Of a stretch of DNA of 64,000 nucleotides, positions 42,107 to 51,588 are shown in pieces; the first letter of the stretch is position 1; every line of letters begins with the position of its first letter. Location: NCBI GenBank assembly GCA_003242885.1, contig QKMZ01000001.1, positions 310,001 to 374,000 on the forward strand. The letters are read 5' to 3'. This stretch comes from Candidatus Melainabacteria bacterium (GTDB lineage: Bacteria; Cyanobacteriota; Vampirovibrionia; Obscuribacterales; Obscuribacteraceae). The notes under the pieces are model-generated. The model had not been told where the DNA came from. It ran no database searches and saw nothing but the letters and a program-made list of their open reading frames with translations. The translations under genes and the position numbers were made by a program.

Positions 42107-42639
42107 TTGAGCGCCGGCAGTTTTTTTGCTGCAATTTGCGAACTGCTTTCGTCATCAGAAGGTGGCTCTGTTATAAGCCTGGAGATTGACTTTGCCAGTT
42201 CTTGCCGATTGTTTTCTTTGTAAGTGACATACCGCTCTTCCAGGCACCCGTCTTTGAACAGCAGGACAGCGGGCACTTCGGGAACATCATATTTGTAACT
42301 CAGCCCCAGATTCTTGTTGAGGTCGAGCCTTACGTAATCGACCTTTCCGCCGAATCTCGATACCAACTCGACAATCGATTTGGCTGCCGGATCGCAAGCT
42401 GGGCAAGTGGGCAGCGAAAATTCGACCAAAACAATTCCTCGTCTTGCCAGCACGCGCGTACGAAACTTCAATTCCTGCTCGTTTTTCAAAGTGCGAGCGA
42501 GGTGTTCGTTGTGTTCGGCTTTATTGCCGAACGGTACAAAGGTGCCCAGCTGGTCGACTCCGATTTGTGCTGCGCACGGCAAAACGTTTATGCAGACAAG
42601 CAACAAGATTGATACGCATCTAGCGAAAGACAAATTCAT
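42094..42639 (-). CDS. Secreted thioredoxin-like protein
   Basis: A 181-aa protein from ATG 42639 (the track's TTG adds three codons). A signal peptide ('FARCVSILLLVCINVLPCAAQ') is followed by a ~45-residue polar linker and a thioredoxin fold. The fold has active site 'CPAC' in 'VLVEFSLPTCPACDPAAKS', 'YVRLDLNKN', and the cis-Pro loop 'YDVPEVPAVLLFKDG'. It probably acts in thiol-disulphide exchange in the envelope. The C-terminal 30 residues are Ser/Glu-rich, and the stop lies in a 12-bp tandem repeat. The function is redox, but oxidase or reductase direction is unknown. Confidence 0.85.
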   Translation of the reverse strand: MNLSFARCVSILLLVCINVLPCAAQIGVDQLGTFVPFGNKAEHNEHLARTLKNEQELKFRTRVLARRGIVLVEFSLPTCPACDPAAKSIVELVSRFGGKVDYVRLDLNKNLGLSYKYDVPEVPAVLLFKDGCLEERYVTYKENNRQELAKSISRLITEPPSDDESSSQIAAKKLPALKLIH

Positions 42640-42953
42640 ATGAACCAATCGGGCGGTCGGTGTTTAGTTTACCGGACCTCGCCAGTTGCAGAAGTGATGA
42701 ATTTTTCTTGCGGTGCTACCGGTGGCGAGTCAGTCAGTGCCAAATTTTGCTCACTGTTGTCTGAATATTTCGGCTTCTTCACGAAGAGCCTCCCGGAATC
42801 ATCGGCCATGCGTTCCCTCAATGGCAAGTCGGACAAGCTTTAAGGGAAAGCCTGTGCAGTTAATCTCGCGTGCTCAGATCTACATAGTGGATATACGTAT
42901 GTACTTTTAATGAAACGAATGTTATATCCATCTCAATATCGAGGACTGCTGCC
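42640..42953. other. Divergent intergenic region
   Basis: About 310 bp between the thioredoxin-like gene and the two-TM protein gene, expected to contain both promoters. I see no RNA gene, repeat or long palindrome. Confidence 0.4.
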
Positions 42954-44192
42954 GTGCAAAGACGCATGTCTGGACAGAATCTTGGACCAGAGTCGGGACT
43001 TAAGCCGGGAATGGGCATGGGTCTGAAGCCGCAATTGGATCATGTCATCGTTTCTCTGAAGAAACGGATCCTGATTCCTGTTCTTATTCTTGTTGGCGTT
43101 TTGATCTGGTTCAGCCTTTGTAGAGCCTTTTATGAGAGCTATTGGACAGGTACCGTCCATCGCGTTCAAACCGTCGACTTCAATATTTTGCACCACACGC
43201 TGCCCAGTACCCTTTCTCAGCTGATTGTTTCTGGTCGCGACGACCAAATTCAGCGCGTACTTGATTCCACTTATGGCCTGTTTGGGCTGGTGATCACCGA
43301 TCCAACGGGCAATTCTATTCTTTATCAAACCGACAAGGTCTATCGGCGCAAGTCCTGGCAGAAACGCCTCAGCCCAGAGAATCTGAAGACAGAGGCGGAG
43401 CCTTACGACCTGCTTACGGACCCGCCGCCCATCAGTGCTGCTTACGAGCACAAATCACCGAGATCTTCAGGCGCCGTGAAAGTGGAAGGCGAAAGTCAGC
43501 CTGGTCGCGTACTGGGACGCATCTATTACATGCGCTCTTACCCGCCAACATTGCTTGAAGATTTGAATAATTTCCTGACGACCGGATTCTGGGAATTGTC
43601 CGGCTCCAAGCGCGGATATCTCTTCATCACTTTGTCGTCGATATTCTTCTGCCTGGTTGTCGTGCTGCTCATCTGGTTGAGGCGCCGCGGCATAGAGTTG
43701 AAAGAGAAGGAACTCGAGCATATTCAAAAAGAGCTTGAAATCAGACAACGCGCTCTTGCTCATTTATCGGGCGAACTGGCAAATCAGAAGACCAGAAAAG
43801 CTTGGTTGGAAAAAGAAGCCGAACAATCATATAAGCGTGCTCTCGGACTAAAACAATCTCTGGAGCGCTTAAGAGACTCACTGGCATTGGTCAGCGGGCA
43901 GCAAATCACAGTCCAGCAGGCGGAAAACCTTGATCCGCATCAAATGGTGAAGGTCCGCCCTCCTGTGCATCCGCCCAGCGCTTTGCTCGAGGAAATTGAA
44001 CTATTGATTCCGGCGCTTTCCGACAATGCCAAGGCGCTCCGCTCACAAGCAGGTTTGTTGCAAGACTATTGTCAGATTCTCGAGAACAGACAGGTTGAGA
44101 TGCACCAGCTCGTGGAAAACGCTTACAACAGAGCACAACAAGTTTCCGAACGATTTATTGACATGCGTCCGGGAACGACCGTTAACAACTAA
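42954..44192 (+). CDS. Two-TM sensor-like protein with cytoplasmic coiled coil
   Basis: A 412-aa protein, GTG start. TM1 is at ~38-58 ('ILIPVLILVGVLIWFSLC'). An extracytoplasmic domain of ~150 aa has a receptor-like 'GLFGLVITDPTGNSILYQTD'. TM2 is at ~215-237 ('YLFITLSSIFFCLVVVLLIWL'). A long coiled coil follows ('LKEKELEHIQKELEIRQRAL') to about 320, then a helical tail. The topology is that of a histidine-kinase or chemoreceptor input module without an output domain. It may partner another signalling protein or the cell wall. No family recognised. Confidence 0.72.
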   Translation: MQRRMSGQNLGPESGLKPGMGMGLKPQLDHVIVSLKKRILIPVLILVGVLIWFSLCRAFYESYWTGTVHRVQTVDFNILHHTLPSTLSQLIVSGRDDQIQRVLDSTYGLFGLVITDPTGNSILYQTDKVYRRKSWQKRLSPENLKTEAEPYDLLTDPPPISAAYEHKSPRSSGAVKVEGESQPGRVLGRIYYMRSYPPTLLEDLNNFLTTGFWELSGSKRGYLFITLSSIFFCLVVVLLIWLRRRGIELKEKELEHIQKELEIRQRALAHLSGELANQKTRKAWLEKEAEQSYKRALGLKQSLERLRDSLALVSGQQITVQQAENLDPHQMVKVRPPVHPPSALLEEIELLIPALSDNAKALRSQAGLLQDYCQILENRQVEMHQLVENAYNRAQQVSERFIDMRPGTTVNN

Positions 44193-44442
44193 GAACGGCG
44201 GGCACTTAAATACTGTAACCGCGTATGTCTCTTGATTTCGTGTTGTTGCTTAGTATTTGGCTGACTATAAGTAGGCCATGATAAGCTAATGGCTGTGGGA
44301 CTAACGCCGCCCGCATCCTGTGATGTATATAAGTGGGATGGGTAGGTGATTTAGCATGTAGCCCGCGCAATGCGAGCTTTTTCTGGCCGACTCGTTTTAG
44401 AGTCCCGGAATAACCCTGGAGTATCTGGAGCAAGAGGAAATA

Positions 44443-47400
44443 ATGAAACCAGCCTCCGGTAAGAAATTGACGCTTTCGCTGAATTCCTTGCAGGAATCGA
44501 GCAGCGAGCCCGTCTATCGCCGTGGTGTGCAGTATTATCGCCGCAAAAAGGTTCTTAAGTACGAAGAGACTGAGGGCGGTCAAAAGATTGATGCTCTCGT
44601 AATTGGCTCGGAGCCGCAGCCGTATAAAGTTCATGTCGAGATCGAGTCGGAAGAAGTTTTCAAAGCCGAATGCTCCTGCCCGTATTTCGAGGAAGTCTGC
44701 AAGCATTCAGTGGCAGTTATTCTTACGCATATTGCTCGAGGCAATCCCGGCATAAGATTTGATCTGGCGGAAAACGACAGAGGGCGCGACAACCAGCAAG
44801 AGCGGGCGCCGAAAGCCAAGGATATGCTCGATGACGCCAAAGGCGCCGAGCCTGATCCTGATGATCAGCGCCATCAACTTGGCGTTTTGGTTTTGGAAAA
44901 ACCACTTGCTTTGATCGTCGGAACCGTCCCGCAAGAGAAGCAAGGCAAGGTCAACATTCTCAAAGTGCCACCTGAGTTTTTGAATGTTCTCGAGCCTGAG
45001 TCCAGAATATATCGTCTCACAAAATATTTGACCCAATTGCCTCAGACAACCAAGGGTATTGCGGGTGGGCATCGCATTCCTCGTGGCGACGAAGGCACCG
45101 TGATCGGACATTTGAGCCTGTGTAGCAAGCTCGTTAACACCGCAGACGGAAGCGAAGTAAGTTTTTCAAACAAAGTAATCAAGCCGCTTGCCGTCCTTTC
45201 CGAGACTGAAAGCGGTGAATTGCTGTTGAAATTAGAAGCACGCGATGAGGAAGGCAATTCGCTTGAGCATCCGGTGTTTTTCCTTGGGCAAAGCAGTTGG
45301 GTAATGTCCAAGCATACCTTTTACAGTATCGATTTAAGCGCTATCCATCGGCTTTTCCAATTCTTCGACGCACACGGTCAAATGACGGTGAAGTTGGAGA
45401 TTGTTCCGAAATTTCTGGCTGTGGATCTGCCGATTTTGCAAAAACGCATGGACGTGCGACTTGACGAAACCACTGCGCCGTTTCCTGTTGCTGTCACAGA
45501 TGCACCTCGCGTCGTTATCAAGCTCGGCGAGCGCAAAGGCGTCCCGACTACAGCGATCGGCAGTGGCCCTAATGATGTGTCGCTTGAAGTCTCGCTTTCA
45601 TTTGGATATGGTGCGCTTGTTTTGCCATCGCGTGATGAGACAAGTGCAGTAGAGTCCGAACTCTATACCCGTACGATGTCGGAGACAGGACAGAGCGTTT
45701 GGGTGAAACGTCAATGGGAGTTGGAACACCAGGTGCGCCGCTTCTTGAGCAACTTGCAGCCCACTCGCACGATTGCAGATCGTTTCTTCTTTGCTGACGA
45801 AGCAGCGCTGGATGCTCTCTATTACTTGTCCTCCGAGCAGTGCGCGGAGTGGGAAGTTGCCGGCATCGATGCGCTGAAAAATTACAAGGTCCGCAAAGAG
45901 CCGCTTAAGCTCAAAGCGAAGCTGTCACTTAAAAAGGACTCCTTCAAATTCGACTTCGATCTGGATTGCTCTTCCAATGGTGAAGCGATTCCATTTCCGC
46001 TGGTTATCGAGTCACTTTTCCGCAACCGCAATTACCTGAAATTGTCTTCCGGCGAATGCGTCAGGTTGCCGATGACGACGCTTTTGAGTCTGCTCAAAAC
46101 CATCGGTCAGAGCAAGGATACATCGCGTCCGCTCTACCAAGCCTTGCCGATTGCGCACGCACTCGAGACGCATGAAATTGAAATCGATGCAGATCAAGGT
46201 TTCCAAAACTTTCTGCAGAAGATTCACAATTTCAGAGAGCTTGAAGGAATTGAGCTTCCTGAGTCGTTTGATGGTGAGTTGCGGACGTATCAAAAGGAAG
46301 GCTTCAACTGGCTTTCATTCCTTCGCGAATACGGACTGGCTGGAATCCTCGCTGATGACATGGGTCTTGGTAAAACCGTTCAAGCACTCGCGTTGCTTCT
46401 CGATCACCACAAAGACGGCAAGAAAAAAATGCCATCAATAGTGGTGGCGCCCACATCAGTTGTGTACAACTGGTTGAGCGAGGCAGAACGCTTCACGCCC
46501 AAACTTAAAAAAGCGCTTTTTCTTGGTCGCGATCGTGGCGAACTTTTGAAAACACTTCAAAAAGACAATGCCAAAAAGCCGGATGTGATCTTCACCACAT
46601 ACGGTATCATCCGTCGAGATTATGAAACGCTGAAAGATTTGCAATTCGAGTTCCTTATTCTCGACGAAGCGCAAAACATCAAGAACCCGGAATCGGTTGG
46701 TGCGATTGCCGCGAAGAGCTTGAAGTCCTTCCACCGATTGGCACTTTCCGGTACGCCTGTTGAGAACAGACTGAAAGAACTCTGGTCTCTGTTCGACTTC
46801 CTGATGCCGGATTTCTTAAGTACCTACAAAGACTTCAACGAAACTTTCGAGCGCCCGATCGAAGCAGGATTGGATGGGGCCGGACAAAAACTTAGAAAGA
46901 TCGTTCACCCATTTATTTTGAGAAGGCTGAAGAGCCAGGTCGAGAAAGAACTTCCGGATCGTACCGATATCATTCATCTTTGCGAACTGGAAGACGATCA
47001 GCGTTCACTCTATCTCGACGTTTTGGACGAATGCCGTCAGAAGGTCTTCAACGAGATTGCTTCTCGTGGCATCAAACGTTCGCAGATTTCCGTGCTCGCG
47101 GCGTTGCTTAGACTACGTCAGGTATGTTGCGACCCACGTTTGCTTAAGAATCGCGGTGATGCTCCTGCAGCTGCGTCTGCGAAGCTGTCTGCTTTTATTG
47201 CCATGATCGACGAAATCATCGATGAAGGTCACAAAATTCTGGTCTTTAGTCAGTTCGTCGAAATGCTCACTCTCATTCGAGCCGAATTGGAGAAAGCTGG
47301 TATCGATTATGCGTACATCGATGGTCAGACGCCGGCGAAAGAACGTCTTGATCGCGTTAATAACTTCAACGCCGATCCCAAGCTGCCGATATTTCTTATC

Positions 47401-47691
47401 AGCTTGAAGGCAGGCGGTACCGGTCTCAACCTGACTGGCGCCGATTACGTTATCCATTACGACCCCTGGTGGAATCCTGCGGTCGAAAATCAGGCTACTG
47501 ACCGGGCGCACCGTATCGGTCAGACGAGACATGTATTTAATTACAAGCTGATTACACGTGGAACAGTAGAAGAGAAAATTCTGGCCTTGCAAAAGAAGAA
47601 GAAAGAACTCGCAGAGCTTGTTATGGGTGGCGACGAAAGCGTCGCTAAAGAACTCACGAAAGAAGATCTTGAATATCTCTTCTCCTTCTAA
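44443..47691 (+). CDS. SWIM-domain SNF2-family helicase
   Basis: A 1082-aa bacterial Swi2/Snf2 ATPase (RapA/HepA-like group). The N-terminal SWIM zinc finger is C77-x-C79-x6-C86-x-H88 in 'CSCPYFEEVCKHS'. The middle ~400 residues are of unknown fold. The helicase core starts at ~620: motif I 'DDMGLGKTVQAL', motif II 'DEAQNIKN', motif III 'LSGTPVENRLKELWS', motif V 'LKAGGTGLNLTGAD', motif VI 'QATDRAHRIGQTR'. It translocates on duplex DNA and remodels protein-DNA or transcription complexes. The ATG has AGAGGAA 6 nt upstream. A CCCCC-TTGT-GGGGG hairpin follows the gene. Confidence 0.93.
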   Translation: MKPASGKKLTLSLNSLQESSSEPVYRRGVQYYRRKKVLKYEETEGGQKIDALVIGSEPQPYKVHVEIESEEVFKAECSCPYFEEVCKHSVAVILTHIARGNPGIRFDLAENDRGRDNQQERAPKAKDMLDDAKGAEPDPDDQRHQLGVLVLEKPLALIVGTVPQEKQGKVNILKVPPEFLNVLEPESRIYRLTKYLTQLPQTTKGIAGGHRIPRGDEGTVIGHLSLCSKLVNTADGSEVSFSNKVIKPLAVLSETESGELLLKLEARDEEGNSLEHPVFFLGQSSWVMSKHTFYSIDLSAIHRLFQFFDAHGQMTVKLEIVPKFLAVDLPILQKRMDVRLDETTAPFPVAVTDAPRVVIKLGERKGVPTTAIGSGPNDVSLEVSLSFGYGALVLPSRDETSAVESELYTRTMSETGQSVWVKRQWELEHQVRRFLSNLQPTRTIADRFFFADEAALDALYYLSSEQCAEWEVAGIDALKNYKVRKEPLKLKAKLSLKKDSFKFDFDLDCSSNGEAIPFPLVIESLFRNRNYLKLSSGECVRLPMTTLLSLLKTIGQSKDTSRPLYQALPIAHALETHEIEIDADQGFQNFLQKIHNFRELEGIELPESFDGELRTYQKEGFNWLSFLREYGLAGILADDMGLGKTVQALALLLDHHKDGKKKMPSIVVAPTSVVYNWLSEAERFTPKLKKALFLGRDRGELLKTLQKDNAKKPDVIFTTYGIIRRDYETLKDLQFEFLILDEAQNIKNPESVGAIAAKSLKSFHRLALSGTPVENRLKELWSLFDFLMPDFLSTYKDFNETFERPIEAGLDGAGQKLRKIVHPFILRRLKSQVEKELPDRTDIIHLCELEDDQRSLYLDVLDECRQKVFNEIASRGIKRSQISVLAALLRLRQVCCDPRLLKNRGDAPAAASAKLSAFIAMIDEIIDEGHKILVFSQFVEMLTLIRAELEKAGIDYAYIDGQTPAKERLDRVNNFNADPKLPIFLISLKAGGTGLNLTGADYVIHYDPWWNPAVENQATDRAHRIGQTRHVFNYKLITRGTVEEKILALQKKKKELAELVMGGDESVAKELTKEDLEYLFSF

Positions 47692-47829
47692 GTTTCTCGA
47701 AAGTAAAAGATAGACATACCGCGGTATCAAGACTTTTATTAAATGTCGGAATTTTAGATGTTTGAAGTGTTTTCAGCGTTACCCCCTTGTGGGGGGCGGG
47801 AATATTTAACTTGACATCATGCGGCCTAT

Positions 47830-47945
47830 CGCCGAAATACCGGCGAAATGACCATTAAGTAAGCCGTCCTGCAAAGAACGGCCACAAGGTCAAAAATTAG
47901 AGTCATGTGCTGAACTCCTGCAACGTGCCTGGAGGCGTTCTTATT
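47830..47945 (+). promoter_or_regulatory. Structured 5' leader with Shine-Dalgarno-sequestering stem
   Basis: Three stems precede the TadE-like gene: CGCCG/CGGCG (47830-47845); a nested pair TGACC...GGTCA enclosing GCCGT/ACGGC (47849-47892); and GAACTCC (47912-47918) pairing with GGAG plus TTC (47931-47940), which covers the Shine-Dalgarno GGAGG. A TTGACA box lies upstream at 47811. It matches no riboswitch class I know. Confidence 0.5.
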
Positions 47946-48590
47946 ATGCGTAAATCAAAACTCCAAAGACGGAGCCAAACCGGCAGTATTGCTGAGTTTG
48001 CACCTGTCTTGTTCATTTTCTTTATGATGATTCTGTTCCCGCTCATAAACTTGATCGGCTACGGTACTGCCTGCGCTACGGTTCAATTCATTGGGACCAA
48101 TTGCGCCACTGCTGCTCAAAATGCCGCCAGTTATGCTGATGCCTTAACAGCAGTTGAAAACATGTCGAAAGGATTGACTAGCTCTGGATTTGGCAAGTTT
48201 GCAAATTTGAGCCCTCAAGGCGGCTACAAGAACTGCGGAGTCGACCTTTATCTAATCGAAATCGACTATTCGAATAACAATCGTCAGACCTACGGACCGA
48301 ACACCGAATTGCCTCACGCTTACGATTCGAGCAAAATCTACGAATACCAAGCTCGTTGCAATTTCCAAATCAATCCGTTTTTGAACCTCTCAGGGGTGCC
48401 GGGAATAGGAAGTGTTCCTATCATTGGCAAGCCGAGTGCAATGGCATCTAATGCGTGCCGCAGCGCAGAGCATCCGGAAGGACTTAGCTCGATTGCTGTT
48501 GCTCCACCGAACCAGCAAAACCCACCCCCGACTAATCCACCTACCAATGGTAATCCGGCCAATTCAGGCAACATAGGTGGCTTGCACTAA
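47946..48590 (+). CDS. TadE-like pseudopilin protein
   Basis: A 214-aa protein, starting at ATG 47946 with GGAGG upstream. The GTG at 47907 lies inside the leader hairpin. The N terminus has the TadE-type signature: basic residues, then 'GSIAEFAPVLFIFFMMILFP', with Glu in the hydrophobic helix as in Flp pilus minor pseudopilins. The remainder is an exported domain with several Cys and ends in a Pro/Asn-rich tail ('NQQNPPPTNPPTNGNPANSG'). The role may be in a Tad-like pilus or secretion machine, but no TadA ATPase or Flp pilin gene is nearby. A convergent TadG-like gene follows. Confidence 0.7.
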   Translation: MRKSKLQRRSQTGSIAEFAPVLFIFFMMILFPLINLIGYGTACATVQFIGTNCATAAQNAASYADALTAVENMSKGLTSSGFGKFANLSPQGGYKNCGVDLYLIEIDYSNNNRQTYGPNTELPHAYDSSKIYEYQARCNFQINPFLNLSGVPGIGSVPIIGKPSAMASNACRSAEHPEGLSSIAVAPPNQQNPPPTNPPTNGNPANSGNIGGLH

Positions 48591-48630
48591 CGAACGCACG
48601 TTCACACGACATCTAGTTTTTGATTCTTTG

Positions 48631-48665
48631 CACCAGCTCGCGTTTTCTACGCGGGCTGGTTTTTT
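48631..48665 (+). terminator. Rho-independent terminator of the TadE-like gene
   Basis: CCAGC-T-CGCG and CGCG-G-GCTGG form an interrupted stem with a TTTTCTA loop, followed by TTTTTTA. The T-tract overlaps the last codon of the convergent gene. Confidence 0.9.
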
Positions 48666-49575
48666 ACGGAAGTCTTGTTGTCGCACCGGGGCTGGCAGCG
48701 GTTATTGAAACACTCATGGGAGCGCTGAGCTGATTGCCGCTGCTTACTTTGGTGGATGAGACAATTTGTACTGCCGAGGGCAAAAACTTGCACTTAGTGA
48801 AATCATTACCGGCTTCCGGACCAGCGGTCATCAGCTTTTTGAAAACACTATTGGAAGTCAATCTTGCTGGCGCGACGGTATTTTTTGCAGCGGCAGGCAG
48901 CGAGCAAAAACTGAAGTTTAGATCGTCATCCGGAGCAGGAAGTTTTGCGTTGATGTTTGGCAGGTAGACAAAACTTTTTTGTGTGATGTACTTCTCTTGC
49001 TGATCGTATTCTCGCAAGTCCGGTAAACCTTCAGCAGAAGTGAGATTGGTTAGAACTCCGTCAATGTAGCCTGCATCTACATTTTTCAACTGTGTTGCGT
49101 CCGCGCTGACACCGGGAAGTCTCATTCCAGGTTTGCTTGATGCTGCATCGGCTACGTCGTTGGATTGCTTTTGCAAGTCTTTCATGATCAGAACCGTCAA
49201 TTCTCTTCTTTCTGATTCGATCAACTCTGCCGATTGTCTGGCTTCATCCATTAGTTGAAGAGCCAGTGGACGCATGCGCTGGTGGTGGGCGATGGCTTCA
49301 TTCAATGCTGACCGTGATGAAAAGACTAGTTCTCGTGAATACTCCGTCATGCTATTCATCTGACCAACCCAGTCGTCTTTGTTGATGCCCGTCGCCATCT
49401 GCAGAGATAGCGTCTCTATGTCACTTTGTGTCCGTTTCTGAGACATCATCATCATGGACACAACTATGCCTATTCCAAGAACTGCCACTATGATGATCGC
49501 AACTAGGACAACGACCGCAAGCATGTTGCCTCGCGTCGTTCTCATAGTTGGAGTTCTTGATGCTAATCTGGTCAT
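48664..49575 (-). CDS. TadG-like membrane-anchored protein
   Basis: A 303-aa protein with a short basic N terminus and one long TM helix ('MLAVVVLVAIIIVAVLGIGIVV') starting close to the N terminus. A mostly helical extracytoplasmic domain follows. The Gly-Asn before the helix ('RGNMLAVV') recalls TadE/TadG and pilus-assembly proteins with N-terminal anchors. The ATG at 49575 or M11 (49545) could be the start. It is 2 bp from the upstream exported-protein gene, so both form an operon. Exact function unknown. Confidence 0.6.
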   Translation of the reverse strand: MTRLASRTPTMRTTRGNMLAVVVLVAIIIVAVLGIGIVVSMMMMSQKRTQSDIETLSLQMATGINKDDWVGQMNSMTEYSRELVFSSRSALNEAIAHHQRMRPLALQLMDEARQSAELIESERRELTVLIMKDLQKQSNDVADAASSKPGMRLPGVSADATQLKNVDAGYIDGVLTNLTSAEGLPDLREYDQQEKYITQKSFVYLPNINAKLPAPDDDLNFSFCSLPAAAKNTVAPARLTSNSVFKKLMTAGPEAGNDFTKCKFLPSAVQIVSSTKVSSGNQLSAPMSVSITAASPGATTRLP

Positions 49576-49577
49576 TA

Positions 49578-50210
49578 TTACATTCCATAATTCATGAGTT
49601 GCTGTCGACCTGCTGGTTCTGAACGAATGCTCAAACTGGCAACGCTCTGCGTCAATTGCCCGGGCATTCTGGTGACAGTGCGAAAACCGTGCCGCTGTAA
49701 TTCTTGGATGAATGCATCAAATGCGTCTTTCTGAACAACAATCGATCGCAAAGGCATCTTGTTTAAATACAGATCCAAATAGATTCTGACGACAGCACCG
49801 CCGGCAGCGTTTATTTCTTCTTGCCTATATGATGAATTGCTGATCGCTACTTTGATAATGCCTGTGGTGCCAGGTTTTACGTCCAGCTGTTTGTATCTTC
49901 GCATTCCAACTGTGCGAAGGTGGCTTGAGTAAAGGTATTCATACAATGTCTGAGGAATTGCGATGTCTGGCTCTGCGCCACGCTTTTGCAGCTCTTTATC
50001 AATTTCGCTTGTTTCTAGAACATTCTGCTCGAAATAAATGGACGACCTAATCAGTGGATTTAGTTTTGAATTAGGGTAATTCAGGCATGGTTCCACGACC
50101 TTCGTGTTTATTGTTATGACCCAATCGGCCGTAGCAGCCATTGCTCTAGCGGTGCACAATGCAAAGCTAAAACAGAGGATCAAAACGACGAAAGCCGTAA
50201 AACGGAACAT
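49578..50210 (-). CDS. Exported protein of unknown function
   Basis: A 210-aa protein with a signal peptide ('FRFTAFVVLILCFSFALCTARAMA'). The mature part begins 'ATADWVITINTKVVEPCLNY' and contains mixed alpha/beta sequence without a recognised domain. Its stop is 2 bp from the TadG-like start, indicating one transcript. Together with the TadE/TadG-like genes and the upstream subtilase it may belong to an export or pilus-related surface system (inference). Confidence 0.65.
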   Translation of the reverse strand: MFRFTAFVVLILCFSFALCTARAMAATADWVITINTKVVEPCLNYPNSKLNPLIRSSIYFEQNVLETSEIDKELQKRGAEPDIAIPQTLYEYLYSSHLRTVGMRRYKQLDVKPGTTGIIKVAISNSSYRQEEINAAGGAVVRIYLDLYLNKMPLRSIVVQKDAFDAFIQELQRHGFRTVTRMPGQLTQSVASLSIRSEPAGRQQLMNYGM

Positions 50211-50310
50211 ATTTTGCGCAATCTCATCACTACTTGCGTGTCAAGTTTACACGAATATAGTGACCTACAATCCGGGTTTCTATCTTGATGAATTGGCTTT
50301 GGATTGCTCT

Positions 50311-51588
50311 TTACCACCAACCGAATAGAAGTGCGTTTACAAGCGCTCGGTTGAAGTTTGGAATTTTATTGCCTTGTGGGGTGTCATCACAGGTTCTGTA
50401 GATGATGCTATCCAGTCTGACCGGGTTAGACCATGGGACGAAGCTTTGTAGAAAAGCAATGCCACCTGCCCAGAAAGGGCCGGAGAATGAGGTTCCATCC
50501 CCGTGATAGATTTGCGCCGGATTTCCGGCCACTACGGTGATATTTACACCTGGAGCACCGGCTTTGAAGGGTCCTGTATTTGAGAAGGCCGCAACCTGGT
50601 TATTTTCGTCATAAGCCATAACTCTTCTCAGATACTGCTCTGGACTCGGATCTACGATTCCACTGTTACCTGAACCGTTTACAAACAAGTCGCCTTGCTT
50701 GCGAGCGGCTTTAGCAATCTCTTGCACAACGGACGAACCATTGTAAGTCGGCAGGATGGAAGAGTTGATACTGAGGTTTATCGCTCCAGGGCCACCTCGT
50801 AACGCTTGGTTGTCTACGCACCATGTCATCGCGCGCAGCACATCCATCGTGTCGATCGTTTCGCCATCATTTGTGACCCGGCAAGCAACTACTTTCACCG
50901 GGAGATTATGTGAAGCCGTCCCTGCTATGAAGGTTGAGTTATTCGTTTTGCAGGACATGATTGACGACACCGCTGTGCCGTGAACGCCGGAGTCGAAGGG
51001 TGCTTCTGCAACACCGTTAGCTCCGCCGGCGAAATTAAATTGCCGAACCTGCGTCATTTCCTCGCCGGCTGTTACAAGATTGTGTCCGGAATCGATTACC
51101 GTGATGCGAGGATAAGCTCTCTGACCCATGCCTAACAACCTGAGTGTGCAACGGGCGTCATTCCATTGCATTGCCGGCAATGCATACTGATCCGGGTAGT
51201 CTGGGTCATTGGGAACGCATGAGGGTCTTGGCGGCCAATTGAACCATCCGCTTAATTTAGACTGAAAACTTGCTTCGGCTGAGAGAATATTTGCGTCTAC
51301 CTTTCCATTGAATTTCGCTACTGCTCCAGCGACGTCTCCATTGTTGGGGCGAACGTGCAGAATTGAGAAACCGCCCGTCTGACACGGAATCTCGGCTAAA
51401 ACAGTGCAACCCGCGTCAGTAAGCGCTTGCTTCGCGGCGGCAACGTCTCCACCAGCTTGAGTACAAACTAGAATTGTTCCGTTCGCCGCTTGCGCGCTCG
51501 GCATTAATGGAAATGCGCTTAACAGCAGAACCGCTGATACCTTTATGGCGGTTTGTCTAAATCTCTTCCACGAATTTGCATTCAACAT
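50311..51588 (-). CDS. Secreted subtilisin-like serine protease (S8)
   Basis: A 425-aa exported protease. A signal peptide ('VSAVLLLSAFPLMPSAQAA') is followed by a ~75-residue pro-region resembling an inhibitor I9 fold. The catalytic domain has Asp in 'ITVIDSGH' (~165), His in 'SGVHGTAVSSIM' (~204), the oxyanion Asn region 'VNGSGNSG' and the nucleophile Ser in 'GDGTSFSGPFWAGG'. Several Cys pairs are present. It lies 100 bp upstream of the exported-protein/TadG-like pair on the same strand and may mature or degrade surface components. ATG start, 51588. Confidence 0.92.
   Translation of the reverse strand: MLNANSWKRFRQTAIKVSAVLLLSAFPLMPSAQAANGTILVCTQAGGDVAAAKQALTDAGCTVLAEIPCQTGGFSILHVRPNNGDVAGAVAKFNGKVDANILSAEASFQSKLSGWFNWPPRPSCVPNDPDYPDQYALPAMQWNDARCTLRLLGMGQRAYPRITVIDSGHNLVTAGEEMTQVRQFNFAGGANGVAEAPFDSGVHGTAVSSIMSCKTNNSTFIAGTASHNLPVKVVACRVTNDGETIDTMDVLRAMTWCVDNQALRGGPGAINLSINSSILPTYNGSSVVQEIAKAARKQGDLFVNGSGNSGIVDPSPEQYLRRVMAYDENNQVAAFSNTGPFKAGAPGVNITVVAGNPAQIYHGDGTSFSGPFWAGGIAFLQSFVPWSNPVRLDSIIYRTCDDTPQGNKIPNFNRALVNALLFGWW

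Noticed and set aside
47830-47945. c-di-GMP-I (GEMM) riboswitch before the TadE-like gene
   Set aside because: A GCAAAG motif and nested stems drew attention, but the GNRA-loop/receptor arrangement and the conserved GGGACGCAAAGCC core are absent.
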